Part shown: in pieces, positions 14,067 through 28,174 of the stretch
Position numbering within the stretch: position 1 is the stretch's first letter
Layout: each line of letters begins with the position of its first letter
Assembly (NCBI GenBank): GCA_963693365.1
Contig: CAVNZM010000004.1
Location: 12,586,001-12,650,000 of the forward strand
Length of the DNA stretch: 64,000 bases
Reading direction: 5' to 3'
Source: Amoebidium appalachense
Taxonomy: Eukaryota > Ichthyosporea
Position numbers and translations under genes: made by a program
The notes under the pieces: generated by a model
What the model was told of the DNA's origin: nothing
Databases searched by the model: none
The model's input: only the letters and a program-made list of their open reading frames with translations

Positions 14067-14303
14067 ATGCGTGTTGTGCGTGTTGTGTGTGTGTGTGCTT
14101 GTACGCGTGTGTGTTTGTGTGCCGTGTGTGTGTGCGTGCGTGCGTGCGTGTGCTTCCCGATTGATGGGAAGGAAAAGTAAGTGGCACACACCTCGGCCAG
14201 GTAGTGCCGGAAGGCCTCTGTGTAGTATGACCAAAGTGCAGAAGAGAAGGAGCAGTAGTTTTGTCGTTTGGGCCGCACCAGTCAGGTGCCATACTGCTGC
14301 CAT
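9197..14303 (-). CDS. FkbM-family methyltransferase with signal anchor
   Basis: Seven exons on the minus strand fit in phase: 14192-14303, 13516-13636, 11965-12059, 11423-11494, 10358-10482, 9719-9912 and 9197-9305, giving 275 residues. Residues 15-27 form a hydrophobic N-terminal signal or anchor. The SAM-binding motif DTIVDIGGNIGTF is at 112-124, an acidic-loop motif VEPLAEN at 140-146, KIDCEGCE at 220-227 and GETH at 248-251; this order is typical of FkbM methyltransferases, often O-methyltransferases acting on glycans or small molecules. The anchor suggests the secretory pathway. All donors are GT and acceptors AG; introns carry G/C tracts and TG arrays. The TAG at 9197-9199 assumes no further splice after residue 268 (AAAG/GTGCAC could be a donor). 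Substrate unknown. Confidence 0.8.
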
Positions 14304-15875
14304 CTTGGCTCCACCAGCAGAATAGAGGGCTGGACAAAAGGAACCTTTGCGTGGTTTTTTCTAAGCCTTCTTCACCAGATTAGCAGGCTCGAGTAGGCAA
14401 AATTTCTGACCTCGTATCTACGAGAGGAGAAGTTTTTCAGAGCTACGTCCTTCAGCTGCCTGCCTTCATGTTCAAAAGTCAAAAGCATTCATCTTCGAAA
14501 GCTTCATCCTAGGCGACTTTGACAGGAGTTTTCATTTGAAGTGACCCAAAAAATGCCGAGACTAGATGGATCACCAATTAGAATCGAGGCTCGCATGCAT
14601 CGGGCTTCAGCTATTGGCGTATGCTTTATCCTGGGGAACAGACCCCCATCCTCGAGGGTCGAGAGCCGTGCATGATGTACGGTTACTTTGGGTGCAAGCA
14701 TACTAAGGATTAAATATCAGGCATAGCCCACAGGAACCCGGAAATACTATTTAAATACACTTTTACATATAGGTCTTTTATTTATAAGCGGAGGCCGCCT
14801 GGAAGCCTGGTATCAGCGCCACCGCAACTACTTTAGCCATCCGTGTAAGATATGGTGTCACCGTGTGTGATGTCCGGCTAAATGATTGGTCAAATGCGCA
14901 TCCATCGGAATGCATATCATGCATCATGTGGCTGTGAAGTATACGTAGCCGCTGCGAGTCTCAGTTGGACCTCATTTTTCTTAATTCAACAACAGAAGTA
15001 TTTGTTTGCTTTCTAAAATAACCTATTAGTGCGTCCATTTTTTCTCCCTACAGTACTGAGGTTACAGAATTGTCCGCCGGACGATATCCTCGTGTCCCTG
15101 TCACAATCCCATACACTGGCTTCCGAATGGGGTAGCCTCCAGCTCAAAAGTTTTATTGCACCAATGAAAAGCGCTCCCGCCAATAAATCCCGTGGAATGA
15201 AGAGTGCTGATCTATCAGCCGTTGCTCAAGCTTTCTAGCATTGGAATTGTTCTGCCGATGTAGCCTCATGTATAGCAACAAACACTTTCCTTCTCTATTC
15301 TTTTCACGTCAAAAAATATGCATGGCGTGCTCTCCTTTGAGCTTATGGTGACATAAGACTCAAACGAGTTTTTCATCTACAACCTACGAATATATTGGCA
15401 TCTTATTGAAAGGCACATGATTGGCTTGTTCCCTGGCAGATAAACCAATGGAATGCAACCTCGCCTTGATTACCATCATACAGTACCCGCGGCCCCGCAC
15501 AAACTTGTTTCATTTCCACCACCCTTCATTTTGCCCCGTTTTCCAACCAAAGTGCAACCATTTTCTTAGTGTTTAGACCCACACTGGGGATTGTTGAAAG
15601 GCAAACCTGGGGCTTTGTCAATAGGTGCCATAAGTCTCTGGCGCAAAAGAATACTGGTAGCACCGCTGCAGCAGTTGACTCAAACCCTGTACCCTTATCC
15701 GCATGAATTGCTCTCAAAGCTTGTTTCAAAGTAATATCCACAGGCGTGGCTATAGACTTTGCTTAAAAACTGTCACACGTGACGTGGCCTTCCTTCGTTC
15801 TGAACAGTGTTCTTCCTCCTCTTCTATTGGGGCTGCCTATTTAAACTCTGTTGAAGAAGCATTAGCAAGAACAAA
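14304..15875. promoter_or_regulatory. Divergent promoter region (methyltransferase / protease)
   Basis: The methyltransferase starts at 14303 (minus) and the protease at 15876 (plus). Inverted CCAAT motifs are at about 14884 and 15419, direct ones at about 15159 and 15444. Just upstream of the protease lie ATTGG at 15825-15829 and a TATA-like TATTTAAA at 15838-15845, about 35 bp before the ATG. No further gene is seen. Confidence 0.5.
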
Positions 15876-16536
15876 ATGCACGTTTCTTCCCAAGCATTAG
15901 CGGGGTTGGCTGCCCTGTCAGCCCTCGCAACAGCACAGGACACAGGCACGGAGGCAGACGCAAAGTCTGTGCTTATTAGGCCCAGCTACATCATGAATGC
16001 GGTGAATGTATCGCTGGCCGATGATGGGGATGGGGAGACGGCAGGCAACCACATCTATGGCGGTGTGCTGGCTAACAGGGACTTCCCCTGGATGGCCTCC
16101 CTGCAGGTAATGACTTGCTCTGTATTTTGCAATATGAATGATACTTTTCTTGTGTGCAATAGGTGATGAATGGTGTGAGTTAATGAGGGGTGAGGTCGGG
16201 CGCTTTCTGATTGCAGCAGCCATCTTCGGAACCATTTTTTTGTTGAAAAATGTTCTTGTTTTTTGTCTTCTTGTCTTTGATGAAACCGGTTTTATTCATC
16301 TTTTGTCATCCTCTGCCGTTCATGATAATGCAGACCTTCCGATGCTTTTGTGTCTTTTTCTTTTAGCTAGTTCATCCTGTCTCATATATAAGAGATCTCC
16401 ATGATTTTATTTTTTTTCGCTTTTTGTCGACCACATAATCCCCGGCTTTGTCAGTGGCGCGTGGGAGACATGTTGATTTGGGATTCTTTTTTTATTCAGA
16501 AATGATGGTCTGGTGACGCTTTGGTGATGCCAGGAC

Positions 16537-16572
<36 letters not shown>

Positions 16573-17294
16573 TGTGTGTGTTTGTGTGTGTGTTTTTTTT
16601 TTTTTTTTGTTTTTTGGGATGGGGGGGGGGGGGGGATACTGAAGAAGTCACAGTCTGCATGAGAGAATCTGGAGGTGTGAGGTGGATTTAGCCGAGACAC
16701 GAAATGTGGTTCAGATTTTATTTTTTATTTTATCCCGTTTTGTTCCCGGAGTACCCCTAGGGGCCCTCAGGGGGAACTACCGTCTTCCACCCAGCACCGA
16801 CAGTACTCTAGCTATGGTTAAGTGCAGACAGAAGCAGTTTTTAACAAACATGTTGGAGGAATGATGCCTGTCTGGTGCAACTGCACGCCGTTATCACCCA
16901 CTGACATAGTATCTTTTCCCACAGAAAGTATACGGGGACAGCTCTTTCCAGCACGTGTGCGGGGGGATGCTCATCTCCCCCAACTGGGTGCTGACTGCCG
17001 GGCACTGCCTGCAAATGTTCGACCGTGTGTGTGTTGGTGGCCGGTCACTGGAGCAGCTGCACCAGGAGTTTGAGTGCTTTGGCATCGACCGCTATGTCAC
17101 TCACCCAAATTTTGTTGCTGCAAGTTTTCTAAACGACATTCAGTTGGTCAAGCTTGATGGAAAAACAAACATAAAGCCAGTGCAGGTATGACTGAAGCCC
17201 TCCCCCAAGCCCGTCCCCCCTTCCTCTCCTCTCCCCCCTCCCCCTCCACCCCCACCACGACCACCGCCAAAACCACCCACCCACCACCCACCCA

Positions 17295-17329
<35 letters not shown>

Positions 17330-18800
17330 TACACGCAGCCGCACACACATCAACACCGCAAACCGCCCTCCCATTCGTTTTCTTCTTGCCCCCAACCCAC
17401 ACTTTCCTTTGGTTGATAAGTTACCATATCTCATCCCCAAACCTCTCCAACCCCCCCTCCCCCCTCCCCCCCGCGCCCCTCCCCCCCCCCCCCCCTCGTT
17501 CTATAAGTGAGAGGCGTATTAAAGTATAAATCCCCCCCCCCCCCACACACACACACCCTGTTATCCCCCCCCCCCCCTTTGCCCTTTCCCTTTCCATCCC
17601 CCCCCCCCCCCTCCCCCGCCCCTTCCCCCAGCCCCCGTTCTATTTAACTGAGAGGCTTATTTAAGTCTAAATCCCCCCCCCCCCCCCCCCACCCACCCAC
17701 CCCCCGCCCCCTCCCCCCCTCCCCTTTCCCTTTTGCTTCTCCTCACAGCTCAACAATCTGCTGTCCTTCACCAAACCGGGCACCCAACTCGCAAACATCG
17801 GCTGGGGGCTGACTGAAGACAGCAACGGCAATGCGGCCCAATATCTACACCATGTCGATGTAACACTGTCCGATCCGCTCCGATGTGCACGATTCAAATC
17901 ACCCCCAATCCCAAATCCCCTACCCAAGACGACAATCTGCGATGCCGGAGTGATTGGAAAAGGCCCGTGCAGTGGTGATTCCGGCGGCCCCGTTTTTGCA
18001 ACGATCCCCCCTGCAAGTTCGCAACAAAAGGCTACTGAAGTTCTGGTAGGAATTGTTAGTTTTGGCAGTGAAAATTGTGATGCAGGGGATCCTACGGTCT
18101 TCACCAATGTGCGGTCATACCTCGACTGGATCGGCCAGTACACAAAGTTCAACCAATTGGGTGCCTGTGTGTCATCCCCTTGTCAGAATGGCGGCACGTG
18201 CACGGACACTGATGCTGATTTCTAGTAAGAACCCCTCCCGCGCCCCCTCCCGCCCCCTCCCCCCTCCCCCCCCCTCCCCCCCCCTCCCCCCCCCCCCCCC
18301 CCCCCTTCCTCCCATTCCCATGTGTCCTCCCCCACTATCACTCATACCCTACAACTAGAAAAAGAGAGTTTGTTGGAAGCTCGCGCAAGAATCAAGTGAA
18401 TCAGGCAGGCAAGATAAATTTTGAGGCCGAGGAAAGAAAGTGTTTATGTTAGGATATCCGGCCTCCCGTGTTTGTACAGAGGTGTTTGTTCAAGTGTGTC
18501 CACATACCTGGAGAGGGAAAAGAATGGGGCCACTGCCAGGGGACGGGAGGGTGGTCACCCAAACTAACGTTCTGTTCACACAAACACAGCTGCAACTGTC
18601 CAGCCGGGTGGGGAGGGAAAACATGCAGCCAAAAGGGGGTCACAAACATCCCCGCCAGCATGCGCAACAACCAGCAGACACGGGGGGGTGCCCAGGAGAC
18701 GGGTGCCATCTCCCCTACAAGTGCAGCCAGTGTGGCCGGAATTAGCCCAGCTGCCGTGGGGGGGGTTGTGGTGTCTGCCGTGGTGGCCATGTTGTTGTGA
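15876..18800 (+). CDS. Secreted S1 (trypsin-like) serine protease with EGF-like domain
   Basis: Exons 15876-16106, 16925-17185, 17749-18224 and 18590-18800 give 392 residues. The start has a signal peptide (residues 1-21). A zymogen-cleavage-like IYGG lies near residue 61. The catalytic triad is visible: His104 in LTAGHC, Asp148 in NDIQLVKL, Ser242 in GDSGGP. The position equivalent to chymotrypsin 189 looks like Gly rather than Asp, so trypsin-type Lys/Arg cleavage is doubtful. A six-Cys EGF-like module (CVSSPCQNGGTC ... CNCPAGWGGKTC) spans the third intron. A hydrophobic C-terminal tail of about 20 residues suggests a GPI signal or membrane anchor. Introns hold C tracts and CA runs. The protein is probably extracellular and cell-surface-bound; its substrate is unknown. 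Confidence 0.88.
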
Positions 18801-19124
18801 TAGAGTGGATGTGTGATTACGGTAATTGGTGTGTTCATGTGTTGTGTGTACGCGTGTGTGTGCGCGGGCACATGTGTGTGTGTGGGCCTGTGTGCACTAA
18901 GCTTTTTCGTATGGGTATATGTTGACAGGGCATGTGCATGACTGTGAGCGCCTACAGCCACCGACTTACTGGTAGGTGGCAGTAGTTTACTGAATTAATT
19001 CCTGTTTATGTCCTTCTTTTTTCTTTCTTTCTTACCTTCATTCATTTTTTTTGGGCACAACAGTGTGACCGTCGTAATACTATGCTATCAATAACCGTGG
19101 TTAGACTGATTGGAGGGGGCGGGG

Positions 19125-19163
<39 letters not shown>

Positions 19164-19752
19164 CTGTAGTCCCATCATACTCCAGTAGATGGTTCTTGAG
19201 TGCCTCAGATTGAATAATGAACAGGATATTATTGTACATAGAAGTTCCGTATGGACATGAGACAATGCTTTTCTGTATGACCTTGTTATGTTTATCAAGC
19301 AATCATAGTATTCTTTGTAAACATAACAATTATGTCGAACAAGATGCACAATGTACTTTCTTGTTTTCTCTTGTTTTCCTTTTTGAACACTTAAGACACC
19401 AGTCTCCAGAATGGACAGCAAGCCAGTTATGTGAACTATACTGTAGCATAGGTTTGGGCCAAGTCCCAATAATGCCAATGTACATTGCATCGTGTGAACA
19501 GGACGAAAACTTAGAAATATACCTTGTTTGCACCTCAATTTCTGAAGTTCGAGAGCGTGGTTCTCAAATTGGACTACACTGCCGTCTGTAAGTGGTGGGC
19601 GGATACCGGGACAGAGAGGCTTTTAATCCCCCCCTCCCTCCCCCCCTCCCCCCGCAAACCGCAAAAAAAGAAAAATAAAAAGAAAAAAAAAAAAAGGAGA
19701 AGAAAAAGAAAGAAAAGAAGAAAAGAAAAGAAAAGAAAAGATTCACCCATGG

Positions 19753-19785
<33 letters not shown>

Positions 19786-21351
19786 ACCCACACACACCGT
19801 GACATACGCACCCACACACACTCTCACTCACCCCCCCTGCACGCACGGGCACACACACACACATACACACACACACACACACACACATATCCACACATAA
19901 CGTACACACACACACGTACACCCCGATCCACACAGTGTATACACTACACCCGCACACAACGTTTGTCGCACCATTTCCTTTTCAAGTGACCCGCACGCAG
20001 CATGCGTTCAGTTCCGGCAAGGAATAGCAATGGCCTATACAACCTGTACAGAGAGACTCACGTGACCCACTATGTACGTATAGCAAACATGAACCAGAGC
20101 AAGTAAAGGCACAAAGGCAGGCCCTGAACACACATATCTGCACGCTTATATCGACTGACATCGCTATACATAGGCATCTGCAAACAGGCGCAGGCCAAAC
20201 ATAAGCTGACACCCACATGCACGGCCCGCCGTACAGTATATATCCACACACACTCTAGATCTTGCAAAGTTTTGCAACTGCTCCGGCCATGATAAACTTA
20301 CAACCTGAACAAACCCACTTGCATCTTAGATCTCTGGTTGCACGGTGTGTTTAGTGTACATGTGCGCAAGTGCAAGTCAATGTTTTTAGCGATGGGGAAC
20401 GCGACGCAGGTGAGGATTGTAGTGTAACAGTTGGAGGTACCAGGTGAGCCGGTGGTGGGGCAAGGGGGAGCCCTTATATGGATCCCGGACCGGAGTATGT
20501 GCATGGGAAAGACCTCAGCGAGAAAGAGGCAGGAGAAAAAAGGGGGAGGGGGGGGGGGGGGGGGGGGGAGGAGGGGGCAGATCTGGTGTGGAAGAGGGAT
20601 CCCCTTGAATCATGTGCTTTTAGTGTGAAGATGAATATATTCTATGCACATGCTAGGCTGAGGCTGTAAGAAATCACCTGGCCACTGTATGCATGGGGCC
20701 AGGGGAGGAAAGGGGCTGGGGTGTCGAGGGCGGAATCATGATAATACTTTGATCTTGCCAGCACTTGTGTTCTTACGAGGTGAGCAGGTATCACCGGCTT
20801 ACATTTGCGCCCGTTTATTTAGTTTGCGTTGCAATTGGCTGCATATTGCGGAGGAAAAATTCTTGGGCAAACCTTCCTGCAATTAGAGTTTTGACAGTTC
20901 ATCTTACGAGGTTGATATGTGTGTGAGCTATATTTGTGTGCTGCTGTACTTATCAAGTATTACGAGAAATTGGATGCAAGATCGCAGAAAAACAATGTCA
21001 AATAAATATATAGGTCAAGTAACATCGAGAAGCCGATACGTTTCAGATCCTTAAATCTTCAGTCAATTTGAGATAGATATATTGAAGAGCAAGGTATTTC
21101 GGAATCCGTATATTGAAGCTATCTAAATCGTATCTATCTACAATCACCGACCCCCCCCCCCCCCCCCCCCCCCCATCCCCTCTATCTCCCGAGGGCGGGT
21201 AAAACGATTACAGTATTACCAAGGCGTATGCTGCACAGCATTTGTATACCCCTCCCCCCCCTCCCCCCCCCCCCCTTCCCCTCCCCCCCCCCCATCCCCC
21301 CCTCCCCGCCCCTTCCACCCAATATTTCTATGAATTTCTAATTTATATCTC
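18801..21351. other. Intergenic region between convergent genes
   Basis: No gene is supported between the protease and coiled-coil genes. It contains TG runs, a G tract at 19128-19163, an A/G-rich tract at 19660-19740 followed by CA arrays to about 19960, a G tract at 20540-20568 and C tracts at 21150-21175 and 21250-21300. Confidence 0.6.
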
Positions 21352-22061
21352 CTATGACGTACTTGCCACACCGCTGCTATTGGCGCCTATTTGCTGTGTC
21401 GTGGCTACCCCCCCTCTTAGCTGGCTGATTCTAGCCTGTAGCCATGCCACCCTGTCTTGCGCCAGCTTTTCCCTCTCTCTGGCTGCCACTATTTGTCGCC
21501 ACAATCGCTCTATCTCACTGCTTGGGTCCTCTCCCTGGAGTGTAAACTGGAAAGAAGTTCAAGTCAGTCCACACATTGTCCCCCCTCCCCCCCCCCCCCC
21601 CCCCACACACACACATACACACTCTCTCTCTTTATGCATAGGCTTTGAAAACACGGTTACCCGGTTATCCCAGTGCCTTTCACGCGCCTCCACCAACCTC
21701 CGCGCACTGCCCCGTGGAAGCCCTCCGTTTCCACCCTTCTCATGAAAAAATTGCTTACTGAATATATGTTACCCCCCCCCCTCACCCTCTCCCCCCCTCC
21801 CCACACACACACTCCCCTCCTTGCCTGCTCTTTCCAAAGAAGCAACCCCCCCCCGCCCCCCTCCCCACCCCAGTAAGCCAGTTCTTCTTTCATGACCATC
21901 CCCACTCCCCCCCCCCCCCCCCCCCCCCCCCTCTCCTCCACCCACACCCACACAAGCGCATGCACGCGCACACACACACACACAACCCCCCCCCCCCCCC
22001 CCCCCCATCCACACACACACACCCACACACACGCAAGCATGCAACTATCGTGCGCACGAAA

Positions 22062-22103
<42 letters not shown>

Positions 22104-23144
22104 TTTCTGCACAAACAGTCGAGCAAAAAGCACCACCATGCCAAACCTATACCGAGGGCCATGTCCACCCACCCATTCACCCCCCGCCTACCCTCCAATG
22201 TGCCCGGTCCTTTCTTAACAATCACCCCTAACCCATACAAAAACACACACACACATACAGGCACACACTTTCCCCGGCACACACACCCGAACACATACTC
22301 ATATGCAGGCACAGACGCACTCGGGCAGCCCTCTGCCCCCTCCCCCCCCCCCCCCCCCCCCCCCCCCACCTTCCGGATACCTGCCCCCGGGATACACACA
22401 CATAATCGACCACAAACACCAGCACGTCCACACCCACGGGCTCACATCCATCCTTCAACTCCCCCCCCCCCCCCCCCCCCGGCCCCTGCTCCCTCCCTCC
22501 CCCCCCCCCCCCCTCCCCTCCTCTCACTCTCCCCCCCCCCCCCCCCCCCCCTCTCCCTGTCCCCCCCTTCCCACCTGCAGCTTGAGCTGGTCGTTTATAG
22601 CCTGGGCCCTAGCAGCCAGCTCCTCGGCCATCTTGAGGTGGCTCTGGGTCACATCCAATGAGTGGGCTTGCAGGGCTGGGCCCTCCACCGTGTGACCTAT
22701 GGTGCGGCACAGGTCACAGATGGTGGCTCGTAGCGCCTCCAGCATGCTGGGGTCGATGGGGTGCGGTGTGTCCTGCATGGTTTGCGGGTTAGAATTAGAA
22801 ATACGGTACGGAGCACAAGTACATGGGGAGAAACACAGTGCAGGGAGTGGGTTGTGTGGGCGGTTGGGTGTGGGCGGAGGGGAGATGGATGGGGACGGAC
22901 GGGCCGAAATTTGTTAAAAACAAAAAGGTAGGTTTGGGTCCTCTGTCCCTCTCTATCATCTTAAAAGAGAGAGAACCTGAGTAGGTGGATGTGTGTGTGG
23001 GTTGGGGAGAAGAGAGAGGGGGAGGGGGGGGGGGGGGGGAGTGACGTGTTTTTCACACGTGTCCCCATCTCAAAGGGACAGGAAACGTTTAAGGGAATTG
23101 TGGTGATGGAGGTGTGCGTGTGCGGGCAAGCGGGTGCACACCTT

Positions 23145-23184
<40 letters not shown>

Positions 23185-23217
23185 TTAGTGTGTGTGTGTG
23201 TGCGTGTCGGATACCCG

Positions 23218-23258
<41 letters not shown>

Positions 23259-23783
23259 GGCTGATGGACGAGGCAAGAAATGGCAAAGTGGAGAACTGAA
23301 AAAGGATAGCAGAATCGACCGTTGTTTCCTCACCACGTCTTTTTGCAGTAAATCTTTTCCAACCATCCTCCAAAACACATCCCCTCCGAGATATTACACA
23401 TTGCTAAGCAGCAACCTCTTCCCTTCCATCACCACTCCTATGACCCTTCAATCACCACCTGCCTTTCTTACCCCCCCCCCCCCCCCCCCCCCCCCCAAAA
23501 CAGATTCACCTTTCGAGCCACAGTGGGAAGTATAGCACTCCATCCTTCCATTCACCACTCAAACTAGCCTCCAAAACCGCACCACCTCAAACTAATTCTT
23601 CCCATCCATTCACCCCCCCTATGACCCATCCACCCCCACATTTACCTTCCTAGCCATCTCCAGCAATATGGCCTGTGCATCCTCAGCCAGTTTCTCTAAC
23701 CCCCTGACCTGCGCCTTCAGATCATCCATGCTCTTGCCCTGCCCCCGCCCCCGCTGAGCATTCTTCTTGTCCTTGCTGCCCAT
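21352..23783 (-). CDS. Coiled-coil protein of unknown function, four exons
   Basis: Exons on the minus strand, all phase 0: 23646-23783, 22575-22772, 21661-21735 and 21352-21546, giving 201 residues. Donors are AAG/GTAAAT, CAG/GTGGGA and CGG/GTAACC. The N-terminus is basic (MGSKDKKNAQRGRGQGK), followed by alpha-helical heptad-like stretches around residues 20-45 and 75-110, a Gly-rich linker, and a strongly charged helix in the last exon (about residues 143-180) before a Ser/Thr-rich end. No membrane segment or catalytic motif is visible. The third exon is short (75 bp) and its acceptor (ATGAGAAG) is weak; an acceptor three bases upstream is also in frame. I do not recognise the family. Confidence 0.65.
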
Positions 23784-24016
23784 CCTAATGCACTGTGTGA
23801 AAGATTAAGTATGTGTACGTGTACACAGGCACAGGGACAAAGACACATAAGCACACACATAGAGGTACGAGCGGGAACAGACGCATAAACACACGTGCAC
23901 AGCACACACAGGCAGGGAAGGTGTGTATGCTTGAGTGTGCCCACATCCACAAGACACACACACACGACAGCATAAGCACACGTGCACACACACATAAACA
24001 CACGCACACACACATG

Positions 24017-24047
<31 letters not shown>

Positions 24048-24253
24048 ACGCACCCCCCCCCCCCCCCCCCCCCCCCCCACACACACACACATACACAACC
24101 GTGTGCACGCAAACATGCACATTCTATTTACATACACATATGTGCATGGGAGCGTATATTCACAAGCACGTTTGCTCGAGGCACACACGCAAGTACAAAA
24201 TGTCATAACAGAGGTGTCAGTACAGGGATGAAATCAACAAGCAATAGACAAAG

Positions 24254-24286
<33 letters not shown>

Positions 24287-25309
24287 ACCCCCCCCGCCCT
24301 CCCCTCTCCCCCCCCACCCTCTTCTCCCCCCAACCTCACCACCACCACTGCACACATCTGAGCACGATACACACGACCAGCGCAAACCACAGTACACCAG
24401 TACAGAAGGCAATAATGGTTGGGAAGCAGCGCGAGGACGCGCTCTGGGGAAGGAGGGAGTGAATGGGGTAGCAGGGGGACGGGGGGGAGTAAGAGGGTAA
24501 AGGGACGGGCGGAGGAGGAGCAGGAAGGGGGAGGGCGGGGTTGTGTGGGACAAAGGGGAGGAGGAGGAGAGGGGGAGGGGGGAGGGGGAAAGGGGGGATT
24601 GCTTCTGTTGATATGCAGGCGGCCAAAGTGTGCCCATACACCTGCATGTTTTTGGGCACACACACATACACAAATGCACACACCCACACCCACCCACCAA
24701 CACCCACACCCACACCCACACGCACGCACGCACAGACACACATACCCGCACACACAACCAACGGGCGCACTCACACCTCCCCCACACACATGCACACAAT
24801 CTACCCACCCATACCCACACCACATATACAACGTACAGGCATGCAGGCATACACACATGTTCACACAAGCAAGCAGGGACACTCCCTCAGATCAACACAG
24901 GACACAATCTCCCCCCCCCCCCCCCCCCCCCCCCCCACACACACACGGGCAAGTACATGCACGAATGCAAGTGCGCGCGCACACACACACACTCCGCGCA
25001 TACCTTTGCGTGCAGGCGTGACGCAAGCACACACAAGCGCAAACATATCCCCGACATGTTTCAGAGCACAGAGAAAAGGTGAAACAGCTCAACGGCTTGC
25101 TACAAAAAAAACCCAAGCAACAACAAACAAACACAGAGCCCGGTTGCAAGTGCGGCATACAACCATTGCAATCAATTCGTTGCCAACATACTCAACGAGC
25201 ACCTTCCACCTCCAGCCTTCCAGCGCACAGTCACACTCAAGCGCTCACTTCTCTGCCCCTAACACACGTAGACCAGCAGCTTTCTTGCTCTTCCTCTCTC
25301 CTCCCTCAC

Positions 25310-25344
<35 letters not shown>

Positions 25345-26261
25345 CACCACCACCACTACAGACACACACACGAAAGCACACACGCACACACCTACACAGA
25401 CACACACACACTCACCTACAGGCCACAAAAGCCTCTCCACAGCTACTTGAAGACCGTTTGCCACTAAGGGCTGCTTGGGCTCGTTTTTTCGCGCAGCCTT
25501 TTGCTGAATCAACCAAAGAGTGTTTGAGTAAACATGACCGGGTCGTTGACAAAAATCCCTCTTCAATGAAACCAGCTCGAAGCCTCAGATCTATAGATGT
25601 CAGGAGTGGCTAAAACGGCAGGAGTCCGGAATCGACCACTTGGTCCGTGAACTATGGGTAAATACCCAGAATTCTGGCTCATTTGGGCGTCAGATGTGAA
25701 AATTGAGGTGCTTCAGAAGCGTACAGGCTCTTTTGGTTTCCGGAAGAATGAATGTTCATACACCTTCACATCTGGCCCCGAAACCCCAAGTTTGCTGAAG
25801 CGTGATGGGGATGACGCCAGCACTAAAAAGGGTACAGTAGAAGTGTCTATATTCAGTCCAGACATGAAAAAGAAAAAAGTCTGAGGCGTTTGTGATGGAA
25901 ACCTTGCCAGATACTGAAAAGAATGCCCGCAGGCCTACAAATAGAGCACCCGGATCTGTTCTTGTCACAAGGCCGCACAGAACCCCACGATTCGCGCTTC
26001 TTCGTACAAATATGCAATGCCCTCCAAAATCGAATGTCATATATACTGTGCTCTTTATAAGCGAAGGATGCACATCAACATGTAAACTTTGCAGAGGCCA
26101 CTGAGCCGGAAGTGTGACCTTCGCAGGCGCAGTTCCTGTTCTGCCTCGGCTGCACGCTGAAAAATGCCCTTTACTGATTGGCTCAAACTGCACCACAGTT
26201 CCTGCATTTTGATTGGTTCATTCCAAAGGCCGAGTCGACCGACACAACCGTGGCGCACGTG

Positions 26262-26330
<69 letters not shown>

Positions 26331-27574
26331 CAGACACACACACAAACACACACACACACACGCACACGCACACGCACACGCACACACACACACACACGTG
26401 CACACACACACACACACACACAGTCACATGAATGTATCGTAACATGTGTGTATATGCAGATGCCACTTAGTAAGTACGTACACAAAAAGGAAGAAGTATC
26501 CGTTGGTACCAATAATTATCACGTGCACGCATGATGATAACTTATATACAGCAAACTTGTCTCCGGCGACCTCGCGAAGACGTGCAATTCGTGCAGTCCA
26601 TGCATTGTCCTGCTGTAGATGTGCAGCAGCAGTGCAGACCAGTCTCACACACCAGGCTGCCAGCTTCTAATAAATCACACCATGGATCTTCACTTAACAG
26701 CGAGAATGCAATGGGCTCAGCCCATGGCCAGTGTATTACAACAGTATCTGAGACATCCAGTAGAATACTTCATGCATTAGAAGGTCAATAAGTCTAAATC
26801 TAACTATTAAACTTGGTTGCATACCCGGAGAGACTGAGACAATTTGTGTGTGTGTGTGTGTGTTGGGTGGGGGGGGAGGGAGGGGGGAGGGGGGGAGTTG
26901 TTACTTCAGAAAGCAGTCAGATTAATAACACAATCTGTGCGGCAGAGGACCTGAAATGAAGACTACAGAGGGAGATTTAGAAGCAACACTGCTGGGGTAG
27001 ACACTACCGTTTTGGTGATACCACGGCAACGGTTACCAGGTAAGATCACACAAATTCTTATTGCATCATCACAACTTTATGACATTCACTAATACATCAA
27101 CTTTCAAAACAGCAGCCCCCCCCCCCCCCCCCCCCCCCCCCCCGGGGGCCCCCGCCCCGCCCCCCCCCCCCAACCCCCCGGGGGCAGAAAATGTATCATG
27201 TCCCCAAGTCAATCCGGAACACAGTCAAGCATAATAATAAAACTGGGTGACCCAATAAAATTACAACCCTTTCATTCATTCTAACACTAAATTTGATATC
27301 AATACATGGTCACGATTTGTGTGTCCGTGTATCATAATGTATGTGTGTCTGTGTGTGTGCGCGTGCGTGCATCCCTGCACATTTGCGCACGTGTGCCTGC
27401 GCGTGTGTCCAGGGCAGAAGGAGAGAGGAAGGAGGGAATGTCGAGAAAGAGGGACGTGAACGAGGGAAGAATTCAGAAATGAGTTTCAACCCATTGTAGA
27501 TGCAAATAGTTTAAGTCAGACCTGCGTGGGACCCACACCAGACCTGTATCCGGACTAGCAGGTCCCGATGCCTA
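23784..27574. other. Intergenic region with CA, C-tract and CCAAT motifs
   Basis: This separates the coiled-coil gene start (23783) from the PTPA stop. It holds CA/C-tract clusters at 23810-24090, 24254-24320, 24650-24990 and 25310-25420, a CA/GA array at 26262-26422, and C/G tracts at 27117-27182. ATTGG motifs occur at about 26178 and 26213. Frames at 25654-26196 on both strands are not convincing. No gene is called. Confidence 0.55.
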
Positions 27575-28094
27575 CTAATGGGTTGGGGTGAGAGGCAGAA
27601 GGGAGCCCAACTTGAAGTGTTGGATGACCGGATACTTGTGCAACACCTCGGCACGATACATCTTAAGCAGTCCCCTGAATGGAGTTTTAATTACCCGTCA
27701 ATTATGGTTCTATGCAAGCACAGTGTGTGACAAACACAGTGTGTGTGATGATTTAAGAACAGATAGTTTGTGTGTAAAACATTTTACTAATCAACAGATA
27801 AGATACACGGGTAAAAACTACTTACAGCCGGTAGACATTTCTACACGAACAACTCAGCTGCCTTTATTCAAACCTCATTACCGAAACAAATAGTGCCTTA
27901 TACATCAACCACAGTAATGGGGCCCCTTCATCGGGAACGAGGAAGCGGTGCTACGAAAATGGGAGGCTGGGCCACAGCATTAAAGCAAAACGCAGCAGCC
28001 GGGTCGCCACAATCAAACAAAGGAGAAGGGGGGGAGGGGAAGGAGGGAAGAGGGGGGGAGGGGGAAAGAGGGAGGGAGGGGGGAGAGAGAGAGG

Positions 28095-28174
<80 letters not shown>

